Below are positions 12,118-23,327 of a stretch of 64,000 nucleotides of DNA, one piece after another. The notes below the pieces were generated by a model that was not told the origin of the DNA, did no database searches, and saw only the letters and a list, made by a program, of their open reading frames with translations. The number at the start of each line of letters is the position of its first letter. Position 1 is the stretch's first letter. The position numbers were made by a program, and so were the translations under genes. The stretch spans positions 163,763,664 to 163,827,663 of the forward strand of contig NC_092858.1 in NCBI RefSeq assembly GCF_032062135.1. The letters are read 5' to 3'. This DNA is from Pyxicephalus adspersus (taxonomy: Eukaryota; Chordata; Amphibia; Anura; Pyxicephalidae).

Positions 12118-13245
12118 CTGTACAATGACAGCACTTTAATCTCAGCAATAGTTTACAATGAGTAACGTATATTTTCCAGGTCATGACTACTTCAATAATT
12201 TTTCCTCAAATAGCTCATTCATAATGCTATATGGGCAATTTTGTGCCGTGACGATGTTTTAACGCTGCAGCATTCCAAAAACAATGAATAACAATGACTG
12301 TCTGTTTATCAATATCGGGGAAATAGAGACTGAAAGGGATCATAGAATCTTCATCTACAAACCTGTACAAAATTGTGGGTCAAAAATGAACCCATTTTAA
12401 ATGAGTACAAATCAAAACTTTGTTAGCTGTGCATAGAGTAGGAAAGGGCTGAGACAGTCATGTTTCTATTTCTGATTTGGTAATATTTCCTTCACTTCCT
12501 ATCCCAGAAAAGCAATTGAGAGAAAATCTCCTCCAAAGCAAGGAAAATTACACCTTTGACAATGATCGCAAGTGTTGGAAATTGAATTTTTCCCCCCTAC
12601 TGATGTGCAGTGACAATTCATTTTCTTCCCCAGAGACGATGTTTGGGTGAAACAAATGGGGCAAATGGATGTCCCCAACAGGAATACAGAAATAAATACA
12701 ATAAAGACCTGACAGCAGCTTAGACCCTAACCCACTGTATCCAGAACCAGAAAGATTGTTTACAATGGGACTCAGCTTTAGGCAGAGATACAACAGTAGG
12801 TCAATATATTCCAACGAGTTTATTGCCTAGATAAAATGTTTTGTTTTTTTCTGCTTTGGATAGCAGGTTAGGATTTTGTTTTCTGCATTCTCACTAGTTA
12901 GATTTACTTTTACTATACGTGAACAGAGTGTTAGAATAAACAACATTTTACAGTTTTACTAGAACATAGGGAGAATTTAAATCTTCCATTGGGGAATGTG
13001 TTTGTGATGACAGATTCCCCTAAACTTTGCAGAGATGTCTGGTTTTGGGACAGGAAGTATGGGGAAATATTTCTAGTTTGTCACCCTCTGCAACAAAAAC
13101 TTTGCAATATAAGACTACAGCAGATTCATTATAGTAGAAGGTGTGTATGGGTAAGGGCACATAAGTAAAGCATGGTGGATCATGCCCAAACACAACAAAT
13201 GGGCACCAAAAACTGGCACCCAAAAACAGTATTAGTTCAATTCTA
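12118..13245. other. Unique-looking non-coding stretch
   Basis: No gene or repeat recognised. An 88-codon minus-strand frame at 12548-12814 has no recognisable domain. Confidence 0.45.
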
Positions 13246-13501
13246 ATGGAGTTTTTGCAGATTCTCCCTGTGTTTGCATGGGTTTTCCTCCGGGTACTCC
13301 GGTTTCCTCCCACATTGAAAAAACATGCATTAAGGTTATTTGGCTTCCCCCAAAATTGACCTTAGACTGTATATAAGACATATGACTATGGTAGGAACAT
13401 TAGATTGTGAGCCCCTTTGAGGGACAGTTAGTGACATGACTATGAACTTTGTACAGCGCTGTGTAATATGTTGTTGCTATAAAAATACTGTGTAATAGTA
13501 A
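13246..13501 (+). mobile_element. SINE, 5'-truncated
   Basis: Begins in the body (GGAGTTTTTGCAG). It keeps an extended form of the body, CCGGGTACTCCGGTTTCCTC, that younger copies lack, and runs to GTACAGCGCTGTGTAATATG and a short tail. It ends about 10 bp before the exon-like segment at 13512. Confidence 0.85.
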
Positions 13502-13511
13502 TTCCCATTAC

Positions 13512-13660
13512 CATGTAGTAAAGAACTTCCTTTTCCCATTTCAGCAAGATGAGGGTTACATTCAGCATTTGTCGGCTATGGAAATCATCGACACTCACTC
13601 TGCCAACATGTTCTGCAGCCAGGCTGACCACATCCTGAAATCTACAGAAACATCCAAAAA
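13512..13660. other. Exon-like, GC-richer segment
   Basis: This segment is less AT-rich than its flanks and open on both strands. Minus strand: GATTTCAG acceptor-like, 41 codons in phase (13634 to 13512), then ATG/gtaatg donor-like. Plus strand: a pyrimidine-rich CCTTTTCCCATTTCAG acceptor at 13544 followed by 51 open codons. The strand cannot be decided and neither peptide was recognised. It may be one exon of an unidentified gene, or chance. Confidence 0.2.
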
Positions 13661-13692
13661 TAAAATCTTTATAGCTAACTGTGTGTATATAT

Positions 13693-13940
13693 GGTGATTA
13701 GCATGGCCACCTTGCAGCACTTGGAAACTGATTATTTGCCTAAAGTTGAATGGTTTCCCCATGTTTTCATCAGTTTCCTCCAGGTGTTCCTGTTTTCACT
13801 CACAATCTAAGCTGTAAATGAATTGGCTTCCACCAAAACTGGCCATTCAGTAACCACATGTGGTATGGTCATTAGATTGTAAGTTCCTTGAGCAAGGACT
13901 GATGTCAATGGTTTACCATTCCCCTTATAGTGTCATCACA
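13693..13940 (+). mobile_element. SINE, old diverged copy
   Basis: Follows the SINE order (GGTGATTAGCATGG, CCTTGCAGC, TTTCCTCCAGG, AATTGGCTTCCACC, CATTAGATTGTAAG) with heavy divergence and a decayed tail. It lies about 190 bp after another SINE. Confidence 0.65.
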
Positions 13941-14322
13941 TTGTAAATGAGTAAAACAAAACAAATACCTAAACGCACAGCAGATGTGTCACAATGTTAA
14001 AAGTTTTCAGTAAACTAATAAAAACTTGTCAGTTCCACAGTATCCATTCCAGCATTCCTTCCTCCATCAATAGCTCACACAATATGTTACCGCTCACACT
14101 ATAGTGTGAAAGCCGAGGAGAAACCATGGACAGAGCAAAGAGGGGGATGGGAAGGTACATTCCAAACAAAGACAAACGACAAGAGGAAGAGTATATACAG
14201 AGACCCCTGAAGGGGTCACCTCCAGCCAATCAAGAGATTATATGACATGTCTGTCAGTAACATACCATATGTACGCGAGAAATGCATCAAAAGTAACAAA
14301 ATGCAAAATTCAACACACAACA

Positions 14323-14634
14323 GGGCAGCACGGTGGCTCAGTGGTTAGCCCTCTTGCCTTTGCAGCGTTGGGTCCCTGGTTCCTACACTGGCCAGGACAC
14401 TATCTGCATGGAGTTTGCAGGTTCTCCCCGTGTTTGTGTGGGTTTCCTCCCACATTCCAAAAACCTGCAGTTAGGTTAATTGGCTTAGATTGTATTAAAG
14501 ACATATGACTATGGTAGGGACATTAGATTGTGAGCCCCTTTGAGGGACAACTAGTGACATAACTATGAACTTTGTACATCGCTGCGTAAGATGTTGGCGC
14601 TATATAAATACGTTGTAATAATAACAATAATAAC
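14323..14634 (+). mobile_element. tRNA-derived SINE, near full length
   Basis: Starts GGGCAGCACGGTGGCTCAG. The body is complete (GGAGTTTGCAGGTTCTCCC, GGGTTTCCTCCCACATTCC) with a short deletion before TTAGATTGTATTAAAG. The tail ends GTTGGCGCTATATAAATACG and (TAA)-like units. Confidence 0.9.
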
Positions 14635-14967
14635 ATGAAGGTGAAAAATTTTAGTTGTGATCAACTCCTAACTTGGCCCTGTTACAAAGTAATCCATCCA
14701 TGGACAATTGAGCCAACAAGAGCTGTAATGTGCCACAGAAATCAACAGAGGGTAACAAGCCGGGGCCCCAACATTTAGAAAAATTAGGATTTGCAAAGGA
14801 TCATGTATTCATAATTGGCCCTTTGTTTTTATTTCAGACCAGCACAGGACAAACATCCTTATTTGCAGGTTGAATGCATCAATAGTATGGCAATCATCAT
14901 CAGACTCAGGCTTAGGCTTAGGTAATCCAAATCAACACAAAATCGAACTTGAGCAGTCAAATCACCA

Positions 14968-15171
14968 AGGGCTCATTCATTCCAGAATGGAACAAATTTT
15001 AAATCTCAAGCACCCTAAACACATGCGCGTGGTACCGCATCCTAATGTACAGATGTGAACCGTGCATTGAGGTGCGTTCTGGTATAATAACATATTTCAA
15101 TGGGCTGCTTTGACACAACGCGTGGAAACGTGCAAATAGCGCGCACAACTCATTAGACGTGAATGGGCCCT
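14968..15171. mobile_element. Probable short MITE
   Basis: The termini are imperfect inverted repeats: AGGGCTCATTCATTCC at the left and GTGAATGGGCCCT at the right. The interior is GC-richer, with CpG (CGCGTGGAAACG, GCGCGC). The target duplication is not clear, so the superfamily is left open. Confidence 0.45.
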
Positions 15172-15927
15172 AAGAGTACAAAGTTAACCATAACAGCATG
15201 CCACTAATACAATATCTGCAGATCATGGAACAATCGCAGGTCAAACAAAGCCATAACTTCTCCTCTCTCCAGCACGTGCAATGTTATATTTAACAAATGT
15301 GCAGAGATTTAAATGTTTCCTGTTTAGATGTAACTAATCACCGGGCCGCTGCAATTGCCTGAAAACAAACAAGCAAGGTCTGCATGCCTATAGCTAGGGA
15401 TGCTCTTCTTATATCATCAGTGTTTATAGACAACACAAAAAGAAAAAAAAAATACACACAACAGTGTCAAAGATACTGAACTGTCCAACTATACAGGCAA
15501 ACATGACACAACAACCAATCAAGTTGATTATTTAAAAAGAAAATGATGCCAGAAATAGTTGACAATGTAACCAATTTCCAGGGAGACTAAATTGGTTCCT
15601 TGTAACAACTGTTGCAGATGGAAACCTCATTGGGTTCCTAAATACTTGGAATTTAACATCAATTAAAGTACAGAAAACAAACAAATCCAAGATATACTCT
15701 CCCAGGACAAAGGCAATCCAGTACCTTTTACAATGCTCAATATTCCTCATTAAAGTTCAAAAGAAAAAAGGAAGAGGTGGCAAGACTTAATACAAAAAGG
15801 ATTTGGTTGTGAAGCTGATCAATCTTCAAAGCCTGAGCCATTTCCACAGATGAAGGATTAAAAGTCAACCCCTTGAAATCAAAGCCAAACAGTAACTCTA
15901 AAATAAACTTCATCAATAGTGCAAAAT
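15172..15927. other. Unique-looking stretch
   Basis: No gene, RNA or repeat recognised. Confidence 0.5.
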
Positions 15928-16478
15928 GTTGTGATTTTTTTTAATAGAGCGCTATGCACATACCAATAAATTTCAAATGACAGACTTTTTGCTGTTCAGA
16001 ACTATAAAATAAAGACAGGACAACACAGAAAATAAACAAGATAAAATAAAAGATCAAAAAACATCAACATAGCCTAGTAAAAGATAAAAAAAACATCAAC
16101 ACAGTATACTAAAAGAAAAGCTCAACAAGAAGTATTGTGATTTTATTTAATAGAGCTATCCGTATACCAATAAATGCCAAATGACGGACTTTTTGCTGTT
16201 CAGAATTTTAAAATAAAAACACAATCCCAAAGCAGAAAACAGACAAGATAAAAAAAGACCAAAAAACATCAACACAGCATAGCAAAAGAAATAAAACAAA
16301 AATATCAACACAGCATAGTAAATGAAATAAAACAAAAACATCAACACAGCATAGTAAATGAAATAAAACAAAAACATCAACACAGCATAGTAAAAGAAAT
16401 AAAACAAAAACATCAACACAGTATTATTATTATTATTATAATAATAACACAGTATACTAAAAAGAAAAGCTCAACGAG
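15928..16478 (+). repeat. Tandem duplication with internal minisatellite
   Basis: Two copies of an A-rich unit lie head to tail: about 15928-16129 and 16133-16478. Both begin TTGTGATTTT...TTTAATAGAGC, contain GACTTTTTGCTGTTCAGAA and end AAGAAAAGCTCAAC. The second is longer because of a minisatellite at 16278-16421 and an ATT/TAA tract. A minus-strand open frame with a repeating 12-residue motif is a by-product. Confidence 0.85.
16278..16421 (+). repeat. 36-bp minisatellite, 4 units
   Basis: Four units of 36 bp start at 16278, 16314, 16350 and 16386. Each begins CATAG(C/T)AAA and ends ATCAACACAG, with few substitutions. The array is followed by (TAT)n and TAATAA tracts. Confidence 0.95.
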
Positions 16479-17446
16479 AGATAAAAGGCAACACCAGCAA
16501 AAGAACCATTAAGGAATTGTTGGACGGTAAACGTCAAAGCAAAAAGTAATGTAAAAAAATGATGGGAAAACTCACCCATTGTTTCCCTGTGCTCATGATT
16601 TCCCTGGCTGTCCCCATCCACATGCTGCACACAAATGGAACAGCTTTCACAACTCAGTGCTTGTGCTGGCTGGCAGCACTGGGAGGGGATCACTAAGTTT
16701 CATATGAAGATGAGACAGGCCAATGTGGGCGTGCTATGTGAGCTGCCTTTTTCCCATTCCTCTGTTCCTCCTTCCTTTTTATCTGTTTAACTCTCCTTTT
16801 GGTATTTAGTCACACTAGACAACTCTAGCTTGTGGGATATTGTGCCTCTTCAGTGGCATGTATGCTGGGCTCCTGCTGCTCCGCCTAATTGCCTGGGGGA
16901 AATCACCACTGGGGGCCTGAAATTTGCAACCTAAAAAAAAAAAGCCCAGGTAGCAGCTCCAGAGGATGTTAAAACTGCACGAAATCATATAAAATTCTCT
17001 ATGTCTCTAATCTTTGATGGAGGGTTTTCAGATGTTCAATTTATTTGGCGTACGTGAAGATCTGGATTAAGTCGTAGCAATTTTATAGCGTTGTGTTTTT
17101 TTATGCTAGGATAGTATGAAATTGTCTGTCAATCTCAGTTTCCCTGTGAATAGAGAAGATTCTATTGTTAGAAATCCCTTTGTTTAAATAGGATTGTCTT
17201 AGATTAAATATTTAAAGTAAATCTGTGAGTGAAAACAGAAAAAAGAATCACCACTTACACATCCCTCCCAACTTTCTAAGAGAACAAAGAAGATCACCTT
17301 TTAGTAGAAGGGATTTGGGGAAGAATAAATCCTGCCACACCTCCAGTTCCACAAACCTGGAAGGATTACTACAGAAAAAAACTTCAAGTGTCTTCACTAC
17401 TTCTGTATTGTTTTTTCAAAAACAAAAACAAATTTAAATTTAATTA
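16479..17446. other. Unique-looking stretch
   Basis: No gene or repeat recognised. Short open frames look like chance. Confidence 0.5.
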
Positions 17447-17711
17447 AAAGGCTGAATTCACATTTTGTTACTGTGGTGTAATACATTAGGGTATGTGAAT
17501 CAACATGTTTTTTTTTGTATGTTAATGTGCATTGCATTAAGGTGTAAATGTATGGCAGGAAATGCCCCAAAATTAAAAATAAAACACAACGCTCACTGCC
17601 ACAGCTGTCATGTGCAGATGAAAGTTCTCTAGAAACCAGCGCGAGGTGCATTTGACCAAATGGCTGGCAAGGTGATCGCTTGATCCCAAATCAAGTCTGA
17701 ACGTGCCCTTA
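17447..17711. mobile_element. Possible MITE
   Basis: The left end is AAAAGGCTGAATTCACA and the right end, read inverted, is CTAAGGGCACGTTCAGAC. These resemble imperfect terminal inverted repeats. No other copy is in the window and no target duplication is clear. Confidence 0.3.
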
Positions 17712-18039
17712 GCTTTCCATGAGTTGTGGTCCAATGCAACATATGTGCCATTCAACGCTTTAACACATGTAAAGTGTATTGTGTTTACCAAAAGTGTTAT
17801 ACTACATCATGGGTGGGATAACACTTCTGCTGCATTGTGGTTATATGCAGTAATCGTTTTCTTTTTTATTAATGTCAGAAAATATTTTTTATTAAGAATG
17901 TCAGACCAATAGACTGACAACTAATAAGAAAATTGAAAAGTCCCCCAAATGGGGGACTGCACACAGCCTCGCATCTTCCATAAGCAACTGCTAAGAACCA
18001 AGGGACATCCAAAACTCTAGAATGCTCTGCAATGCCATG

Positions 18040-18202
18040 CTTCCTAAATTGTAAGCTCTTTGGGGCAGAGTCCTCTTCTCCTTTTGTCACTGTCTGTCTG
18101 TCATTTGCAACCCCTATTTAATGTACAATGCTGCGCATTATGTTGGCGCTATAAAAAATTTTGTTTATTATTATTAATAATAATAATAATAATAATAATA
18201 AT
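18040..18202 (+). mobile_element. L2-type LINE 3' tail
   Basis: ATTGTAAGCTCTTTGGGGCA, TCACTGTCTG, GTCATTTGCAACC and AATGTACAATGCTGCGCATT, then GTTGGCGCTATA and a (TAA)n tail. The same tail, inverted, lies downstream of the reverse-transcriptase remnant at 60088-60710, which identifies it as that LINE's 3' end. Confidence 0.8.
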
Positions 18203-20090
18203 GCTTCCTGGTTGGTGGTGCTGGATCTGACCCTTTCTCACCATTTGTTCTGTGCTGCGGCCCCACTGCTGTGATAGATGCCCCTATTGGCCAAAAGGAA
18301 CTGGTAGTAAGACATCTCCCCATCCAGAGTCAATCAAACTACTATATCACTTGGACCAAGAGTGTTCCCTTTTCTCCACAAATATAGCAATAAATAATGC
18401 ATTCCAAATATCTTAATTTGTTAAATAAATTGCTAAAAAGGGAACTCTTTTTTTTTTTTTTGGTGATAATTGTCTAAGAGGTGTAGTTACACTCTTGGTT
18501 CTGTGTAAAAAATAAAAAATGATGGTAAACAGCCCCAAAGGTGGTTTAAAAATACGAGAGGAACCAAAGCTTTTCTAAAGAATCCAAAAATGTTTGGCTT
18601 TACTTATAATTTATTGGTCATTGCGTAATGTGAGAAGCCATGTGGGGCTACGACCTTTCTATGGCCCATATACGCCCATATAGATAAAGCGTGCATTACC
18701 ATTGTGCAGAGACGCTCTATCAGAAACTGCTCTGTCTGGCTCAACAGGGTGGGAAGAGATAGATGTGTTTTATACAGAGAATTGTGCACAGCCCATACAG
18801 TGTCATCCAGCAATCTGCCAAGGGACAAGTACAGGCCTGTGTACAGTATTTCACCTCAACCGATCTGCATAACAACACAATACATCCAGCGTGAGACGTC
18901 CCAGCGGGAGACATTCTCTTCCTATCCCATGATATCAAGTAACCAGGTTCATGCACAAACACATCCATTCAACCCATGTACACCGCTGAACCAACAGGCA
19001 CTTTCACTGCTCAGTAAATCTATTCTGTCAGCCTTCTATTGTCACCGTGACATTAAGAAAAAAAACTGTGGCTCAATAATATACTGGGGTGAGAAAACAC
19101 AAATAGATGAGGTGATTATTTGGATATTAAAAGAAATGGTCATTAAATAGCAGGTAAAAGCACAGAAAAATGAAGCCGTTAAATTGCAAGCTTACATTTT
19201 TCTTTTTCATAAATTCTTTTTATTCCCTTGCAATGTGTCTTTGAGCTTGCCAGAAAAATTGTTATAGTGCTGGAAGGGTCCAAGTACTGCCTGTGCTGGC
19301 CAAGCTCACCTGCCACTCATTTATCCTCCTTACACAACCGTCTATGTAGCTGCTATGGTGGAGCTTAAGAGTGCCACTTGTGTGAGATTTCTAAAAATTG
19401 CTGGGGGTGCTGTATCACATCCAAGATGGCAGCAACCAGCAGCAGTCTCAGGGTTTTTACAAGTAAATAACATGCATGAAATATATTACAGTGCACAATT
19501 AAATTGAAGAATGCAGCACAGAGTACAGGAAGTTTTCGGCTCATTGGTCTTCTGCCAGGATCAATAGTTATATAGTTGGATTTCTCAAACGGATAAAAAA
19601 GAATATTTGGTGATTATTTTGCTGCATGAATGCCTAAGTGTCAGACTGGGGTTCTCTGGACTTTATACAGCCTTTACACACGTTTTCAGTTTAAACATTG
19701 AATTGGGCCCCTTGCACTTTCCCAGTTGATAAACTACATTTCCTTATGAAGAAAAGTTCCATGGTCTCTTTTCTCATGTAAAATATAACATGTTGCAATA
19801 ACCAATTACCCAACTCCTTAACCTCCTTTCGATATTCAGTATAATGTGACCCTTGTGGAGTAATCCCACCCAGTTCATTCGGCTGTGTAAATTATGTTCG
19901 AAAAACCTAACAAATTAAAAATAAATGAAATAGATGGATTATATTAGGCCTTCACACTTCGTTGTAGGTACATCCAATACTGGTCATTTATGGGTTGGAT
20001 CTAACAACCAGGTAGCATTTGGGCCAACCTGGTCAGATACAGATTGAACAAATTGGTAATGTTAGCTCTATTTGACATAGGTATGGTAGA

Positions 20091-20093
<3 letters not shown>
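18203..20093. other. Unique-looking stretch
   Basis: No supported gene. A 148-codon frame at 18704-19150 lacks any domain, compositional bias or splice context that I could recognise. Confidence 0.45.

Positions 20094-20130
<37 letters not shown>
20094..20130 (+). repeat. Poly-A run (37 A)
   Basis: Uninterrupted homopolymer. No retroelement body was recognised immediately upstream. Confidence 0.95.
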
Positions 20131-20135
<5 letters not shown>

Positions 20136-20191
20136 TTATACAGATATTTTTGTACAGATATTATACAATTAGATTGTAATAAGTAACTCTA

Positions 20192-20497
20192 AGTCTACAT
20201 ACACATGTCAGATGATTATCATCCGATTATCGGTTCAAGGCTAGTATTGGACAAGAATCTGGAGTGTGTACAGCGGCGTCTGACGTCATTCATAGATCCA
20301 TCCTGGCGGATCCATGAATGACGAATAATGAACGACCCCGATGCAAGTGAAGGGGAGAGGGGTGCCGCTCGCTCGCTCTCCCCTCTCTATAGAGCAGAAC
20401 GGCGCTGTATTTACAGCGCTCATCCATTCATCTTTCAGTCTTTTGTCGTTGGAAAGGATCCCTTCCAACAACAAAAGTCTTACGTGTGTACGCAACT
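20192..20497 (-). mobile_element. MITE family M1 (TA target), 306 bp
   Basis: Flanked by TA on both sides (20190-20191, 20498-20499). The termini are AGTCTACATACACA and, inverted, AGTTGCGTACACAC. It has internal hairpins (GTCGTTGGAAAGGATC with its complement) and a GC-rich core. It lies opposite to copies at 22879 and 43239. TA duplication suggests the Tc1/mariner superfamily; it encodes no transposase and would need one in trans. Confidence 0.8.
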
Positions 20498-20794
20498 TAA
20501 CATGTCTATTGTACTTGTATGAAAAGATAGTTAGGTGAAGCCACCCAGTTTAGATTTCCATATCAATTCAGCTGCTGATATCTCCGGGTCAGCTAATCAT
20601 TTGGACATATGAAGATAACCTATATGGTCTTTCTCATCATATGCTCAGAATGATTGCCAGGGTGTTTGACAGATTTATATAAAGCAGCATAAAAAGAGGG
20701 CCTTCTATGGTCCTTCCACAAGACCATTAAGGTTTTTTTTTTTTCCTATAGGATCCCAAATCATTTAAATACTGTCAACACACCAATTAAAACT

Positions 20795-21279
20795 GCATTA
20801 AAGAAACAAACTGGGAATACACCAATGGGACTTTCACAAAAAATATTTTCCATAACATTTTCAACACTTTATTACAAAAAAGTTTTCAATAAAAAGGTCC
20901 ATAAAATATTAGGAACATTTCATATTTGCATGGTACAAATACTGAGATTATTCCTTATCCTTCCTTAACCAATGCGTTTCACAGAGTCCACTTCTTCAGG
21001 GATACAATTCAACACTTTTATGTATCTCAGCACTACAATACAGAAATTACTGTTATTGCCATGTATCATGACGTATTCAATACAAATATTGATATTAAAA
21101 ATATATGTCAAAATCTCAATTTTCACTAACTACCTTCCAATAACTCGTACAATATAAAGGATGCACTTTGTAACTTTGTTTTTACTGAAAACTTTTTTGC
21201 AATAAAGTGTTGAAAATTTTATGGAAAAAAACTGTTGTGAAAGTCCCATTGGTGTATTCCCAGTTTGTTTCTTTAATGC
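20795..21279. mobile_element. Large inverted-repeat element
   Basis: The arms at 20795-20893 and 21181-21279 are inverted and about 90% identical (GCATTAAAGAAACAAACTGG at the outer ends). The spacer of about 290 bp holds, on the minus strand, a CTGAAGA...GAAAC motif (20969-21000). Probably a fold-back retroelement derivative; class unresolved. Confidence 0.75.
20969..21000 (-). ncRNA. CTGARGA-hairpin-GAAA motif, copy 1
   Basis: The minus strand reads CCTGAAGA, then a wobble-paired hairpin, then GAAACGCATTGG. This order matches the catalytic core layout of hammerhead ribozymes (CUGANGA, helix II, GAAA). I found no convincing flanking stems I and III, so self-cleavage is unproven. Confidence 0.25.
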
Positions 21280-21379
21280 AAGACCATTGAGGTTGCCAAC
21301 TCTCCTTGTATAAAATACAAACCAATAACCTGGACAAACTGGAACAGTTGCAGATTTCATACACTGTAAAATTATTATT

Positions 21380-21504
21380 AGTGTTGAGCGAACCCGAACT
21401 GTAAAGTGTATGTACCGAACTTTACGATTTTGGGTACCCGGACCCGAACTTGAACTTTGAGCCGAAGTTCGGCCGAACCCGAACTTCCAGGTGTTCGCTC
21501 ATCC
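21380..21504 (+). mobile_element. Short inverted-end element, tandem copy 1
   Basis: Starts GTGTTGAGCGAACCCGAACT and ends GGTGTTCGCTCATCC; the two ends are inverted relative to each other. The interior is rich in GAACCCGAAC/GAACTT motifs and contains GTACCGAACTTTACGATT. A second copy follows at 21527. Confidence 0.7.
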
Positions 21505-21526
21505 TTACCCACTAACTATTAATGTT

Positions 21527-21650
21527 AGTGTTGAGTGAACCAGAACTGTAAAGTTCGGGTCTGTACCGAACTTTACGATTGTGGGTACCCGAACCCGAAC
21601 TTTGAGCTGAAGTTCGGCCAAACCCAAACTTCCAGGTGTTCGCTCATCCC
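21527..21650 (+). mobile_element. Short inverted-end element, tandem copy 2
   Basis: Same structure as 21380-21504 in the same orientation, 22 bp downstream, with moderate divergence. Both are preceded by TTAGTG, which suggests either tandem duplication or re-insertion at an identical target. Confidence 0.7.
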
Positions 21651-21662
21651 TAATTATTTTAG

Positions 21663-21932
21663 TTACACAGTAGTTACCGGTATATAGCGCCAACATATTA
21701 CACAGCACTTCATAAAGTCCATAGTCATGTCATTAGCTGTCTCACAATCCAATGCCCCTAATGCAGTCGGTCTAAGGTCAAATTTGGGGGGAACACAATT
21801 AACCTAACTGCATGTTTTTGGAATGTGGGAGGAAACCGGAGTACCTGGAGGAAACCCACACAAACAAAGGGAGAACCTGCAAACTTCAAGCAGATAGCCA
21901 AGAGTGCTAACCACTGAGCCACAATGCTGCCC
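21663..21932 (-). mobile_element. tRNA-derived SINE
   Basis: Inverted copy: the tail (TATATAGCGCCAACATATT) comes first, then the body (GGGAGGAAACC reversed), and the box-A head (CCACTGAGCCACAATGCTGC) at about 21910-21932. A deletion removes most of the box-B region. Confidence 0.85.
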
Positions 21933-22624
21933 GCAGGCTGATTTATTTCACCATGTCTATATTATGATTACAGCCTAACAGGAAAATACTCCGCACAAGA
22001 AGAATCATGAATGACATTTTTACAAAGTAATTCTCTTGCCGGTCACAGGTAAGCTGCCCCTGTTACACATCGTCAAATAAAACAAGACCTTTCACCGGGT
22101 GTGAAATAAAGGTTCCATGGCCCTAATTGTGCGATGAAGCACATTCAGCCTTCCAGTCAATAGTTGAACGCGGGCTTTTAACAACTGTTGATATACTCCA
22201 AGGCATTATCCAACTAGCTTCCCCACCTCTATAGAACAAGAACATCCGATCCGTTGGTCACCTAGCAACTGAAAGATTGTTCTGCTTTTTTTCGACACAT
22301 AAATAAAGAACAAAATGTGCTATTTTCCCTGTGTGTTTGCCACTGCTGTGGCTATTTCAGGATGCTGCCAGTTAGGTTTTCTACTTTTCAATGGATTTAA
22401 CTGGTTGTGTGCTCAAAGCCTGCAAGTCAATGTTCTTGACACGGGCAAGAGCAGAGAAAATTGAATAAAATGAGGTGATTTATACAAGTGGCTCTCCATA
22501 CCTTTTATAAGAGGATGTTATGGAGACAGCTTTACAGTCTTTACAGACAGTACAAAGGGAAGGGGACATTGGGGACCAACCAAGAAACTAATGTGCTGCC
22601 TAAATCTTAGCCAACTTCAATGAG
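21933..22624. other. Unique stretch, candidate conserved element
   Basis: No repeat recognised. 22040-22215 is balanced in composition and includes TTTCACCGGGTGTGAAATAA and CCCTAATTGTGCGATGAAGC. It looks more like a constrained non-coding element than the flanks do; this is only an impression. Confidence 0.25.
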
Positions 22625-22760
22625 GTTATTACCAAAAACAGTTTTTGCCAAAATGGGCCAAAAATGAAGTGGGGCCCCAGGTATAGCATTCCAGCACCCC
22701 TGCCAATATGTCACTTGCTGCTCTGGAGTCGGTTGAGGCCCTAAGCATTCGCCCAGGGTG
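22625..22760 (-). repeat. Dispersed repeat pair member
   Basis: The reverse complement of this segment shares GGGCC(C)CACTTC, CAGGG and GCCCAGG blocks with 36530-36665. It is an old, unclassified dispersed repeat. Confidence 0.35.
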
Positions 22761-22878
22761 CCCCATCCGTTAGGACCACGGGACCATTGGAAAATTCATT
22801 AATAACACGGCAACATTTATAAGAATTCACAGAATACAAGGCTTTCTGTGAATGGCCAGGTGTTGAGAAAAAAGGATA

Positions 22879-23214
22879 AAGCTGCGTACACACTTGCAAT
22901 TTTTGTCGTTGGAAAGGATCTTTCACGATCCTTTCCAACGACAAGGGACTGCACGATGCATGAACAGTGCTGTACATACAGCACCGTTCATGCTCTATGG
23001 AGAGGGGAGGGGGAGAGTGACGGAGCGGCACCCTGCTGCGCGCTCTCCCCCTTCCCTTTCATTGGATCGGTCGTCGTCCATCGTCCGTGGATCCGGCAGG
23101 TCGGTCGTTCGGACGATGGACGATGACACCGACTGTACACACGGCAGATTTTCGCCCGATATTTGGCCAATGCCGATTATCGGGCGATAAAAATCTGCCG
23201 TGTGTACGTAGCTT
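22879..23214 (+). mobile_element. MITE family M1, best-preserved copy
   Basis: TA flanks (22877-22878, 23215-23216). The termini are AAGCTGCGTACACAC and, inverted, AAGCTACGTACACAC. Three stacked hairpins are visible: TTGTCGTTGGAAAGGATC with its exact complement (22904-22945), a central CGTCCATCGTCCG palindrome, and a 3' palindrome around CAGATTTTCGCCCGATA. The core is GC-rich with CpG. Non-autonomous, Tc1/mariner-like by target site. Confidence 0.85.
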
Positions 23215-23267
23215 TACAGTGGTCCGGCACTGAATGATAACCACAGATATTAGCGCTGTGGCAAATC

Positions 23268-23327
23268 CAATGTAATATAATGTACAGTGCTGCATATTAT
23301 GTTAGCGCTATACAGATACAGTTTATT
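23268..23327 (+). mobile_element. L2/SINE-type tail fragment
   Basis: AATGTACAGTGCTGCATATT, GTTAGCGCTATACAGATAC. This is the terminal LINE/SINE tail alone, with no body attached. Confidence 0.6.

Noticed and set aside
16156..16419. Minus-strand protein with a 12-residue repeat, looks membrane-like
   Set aside because: Translation of a 36-bp minisatellite; hydrophobicity reflects T-rich sequence on that strand.
16278..16421. CRISPR-like array
   Set aside because: Units are contiguous with no unique spacers; eukaryotic minisatellite.
18704..19150. 148-codon open frame
   Set aside because: No domain, no coding-like composition, no splice or promoter context; such a length is within chance for 64 kb of six-frame sequence.
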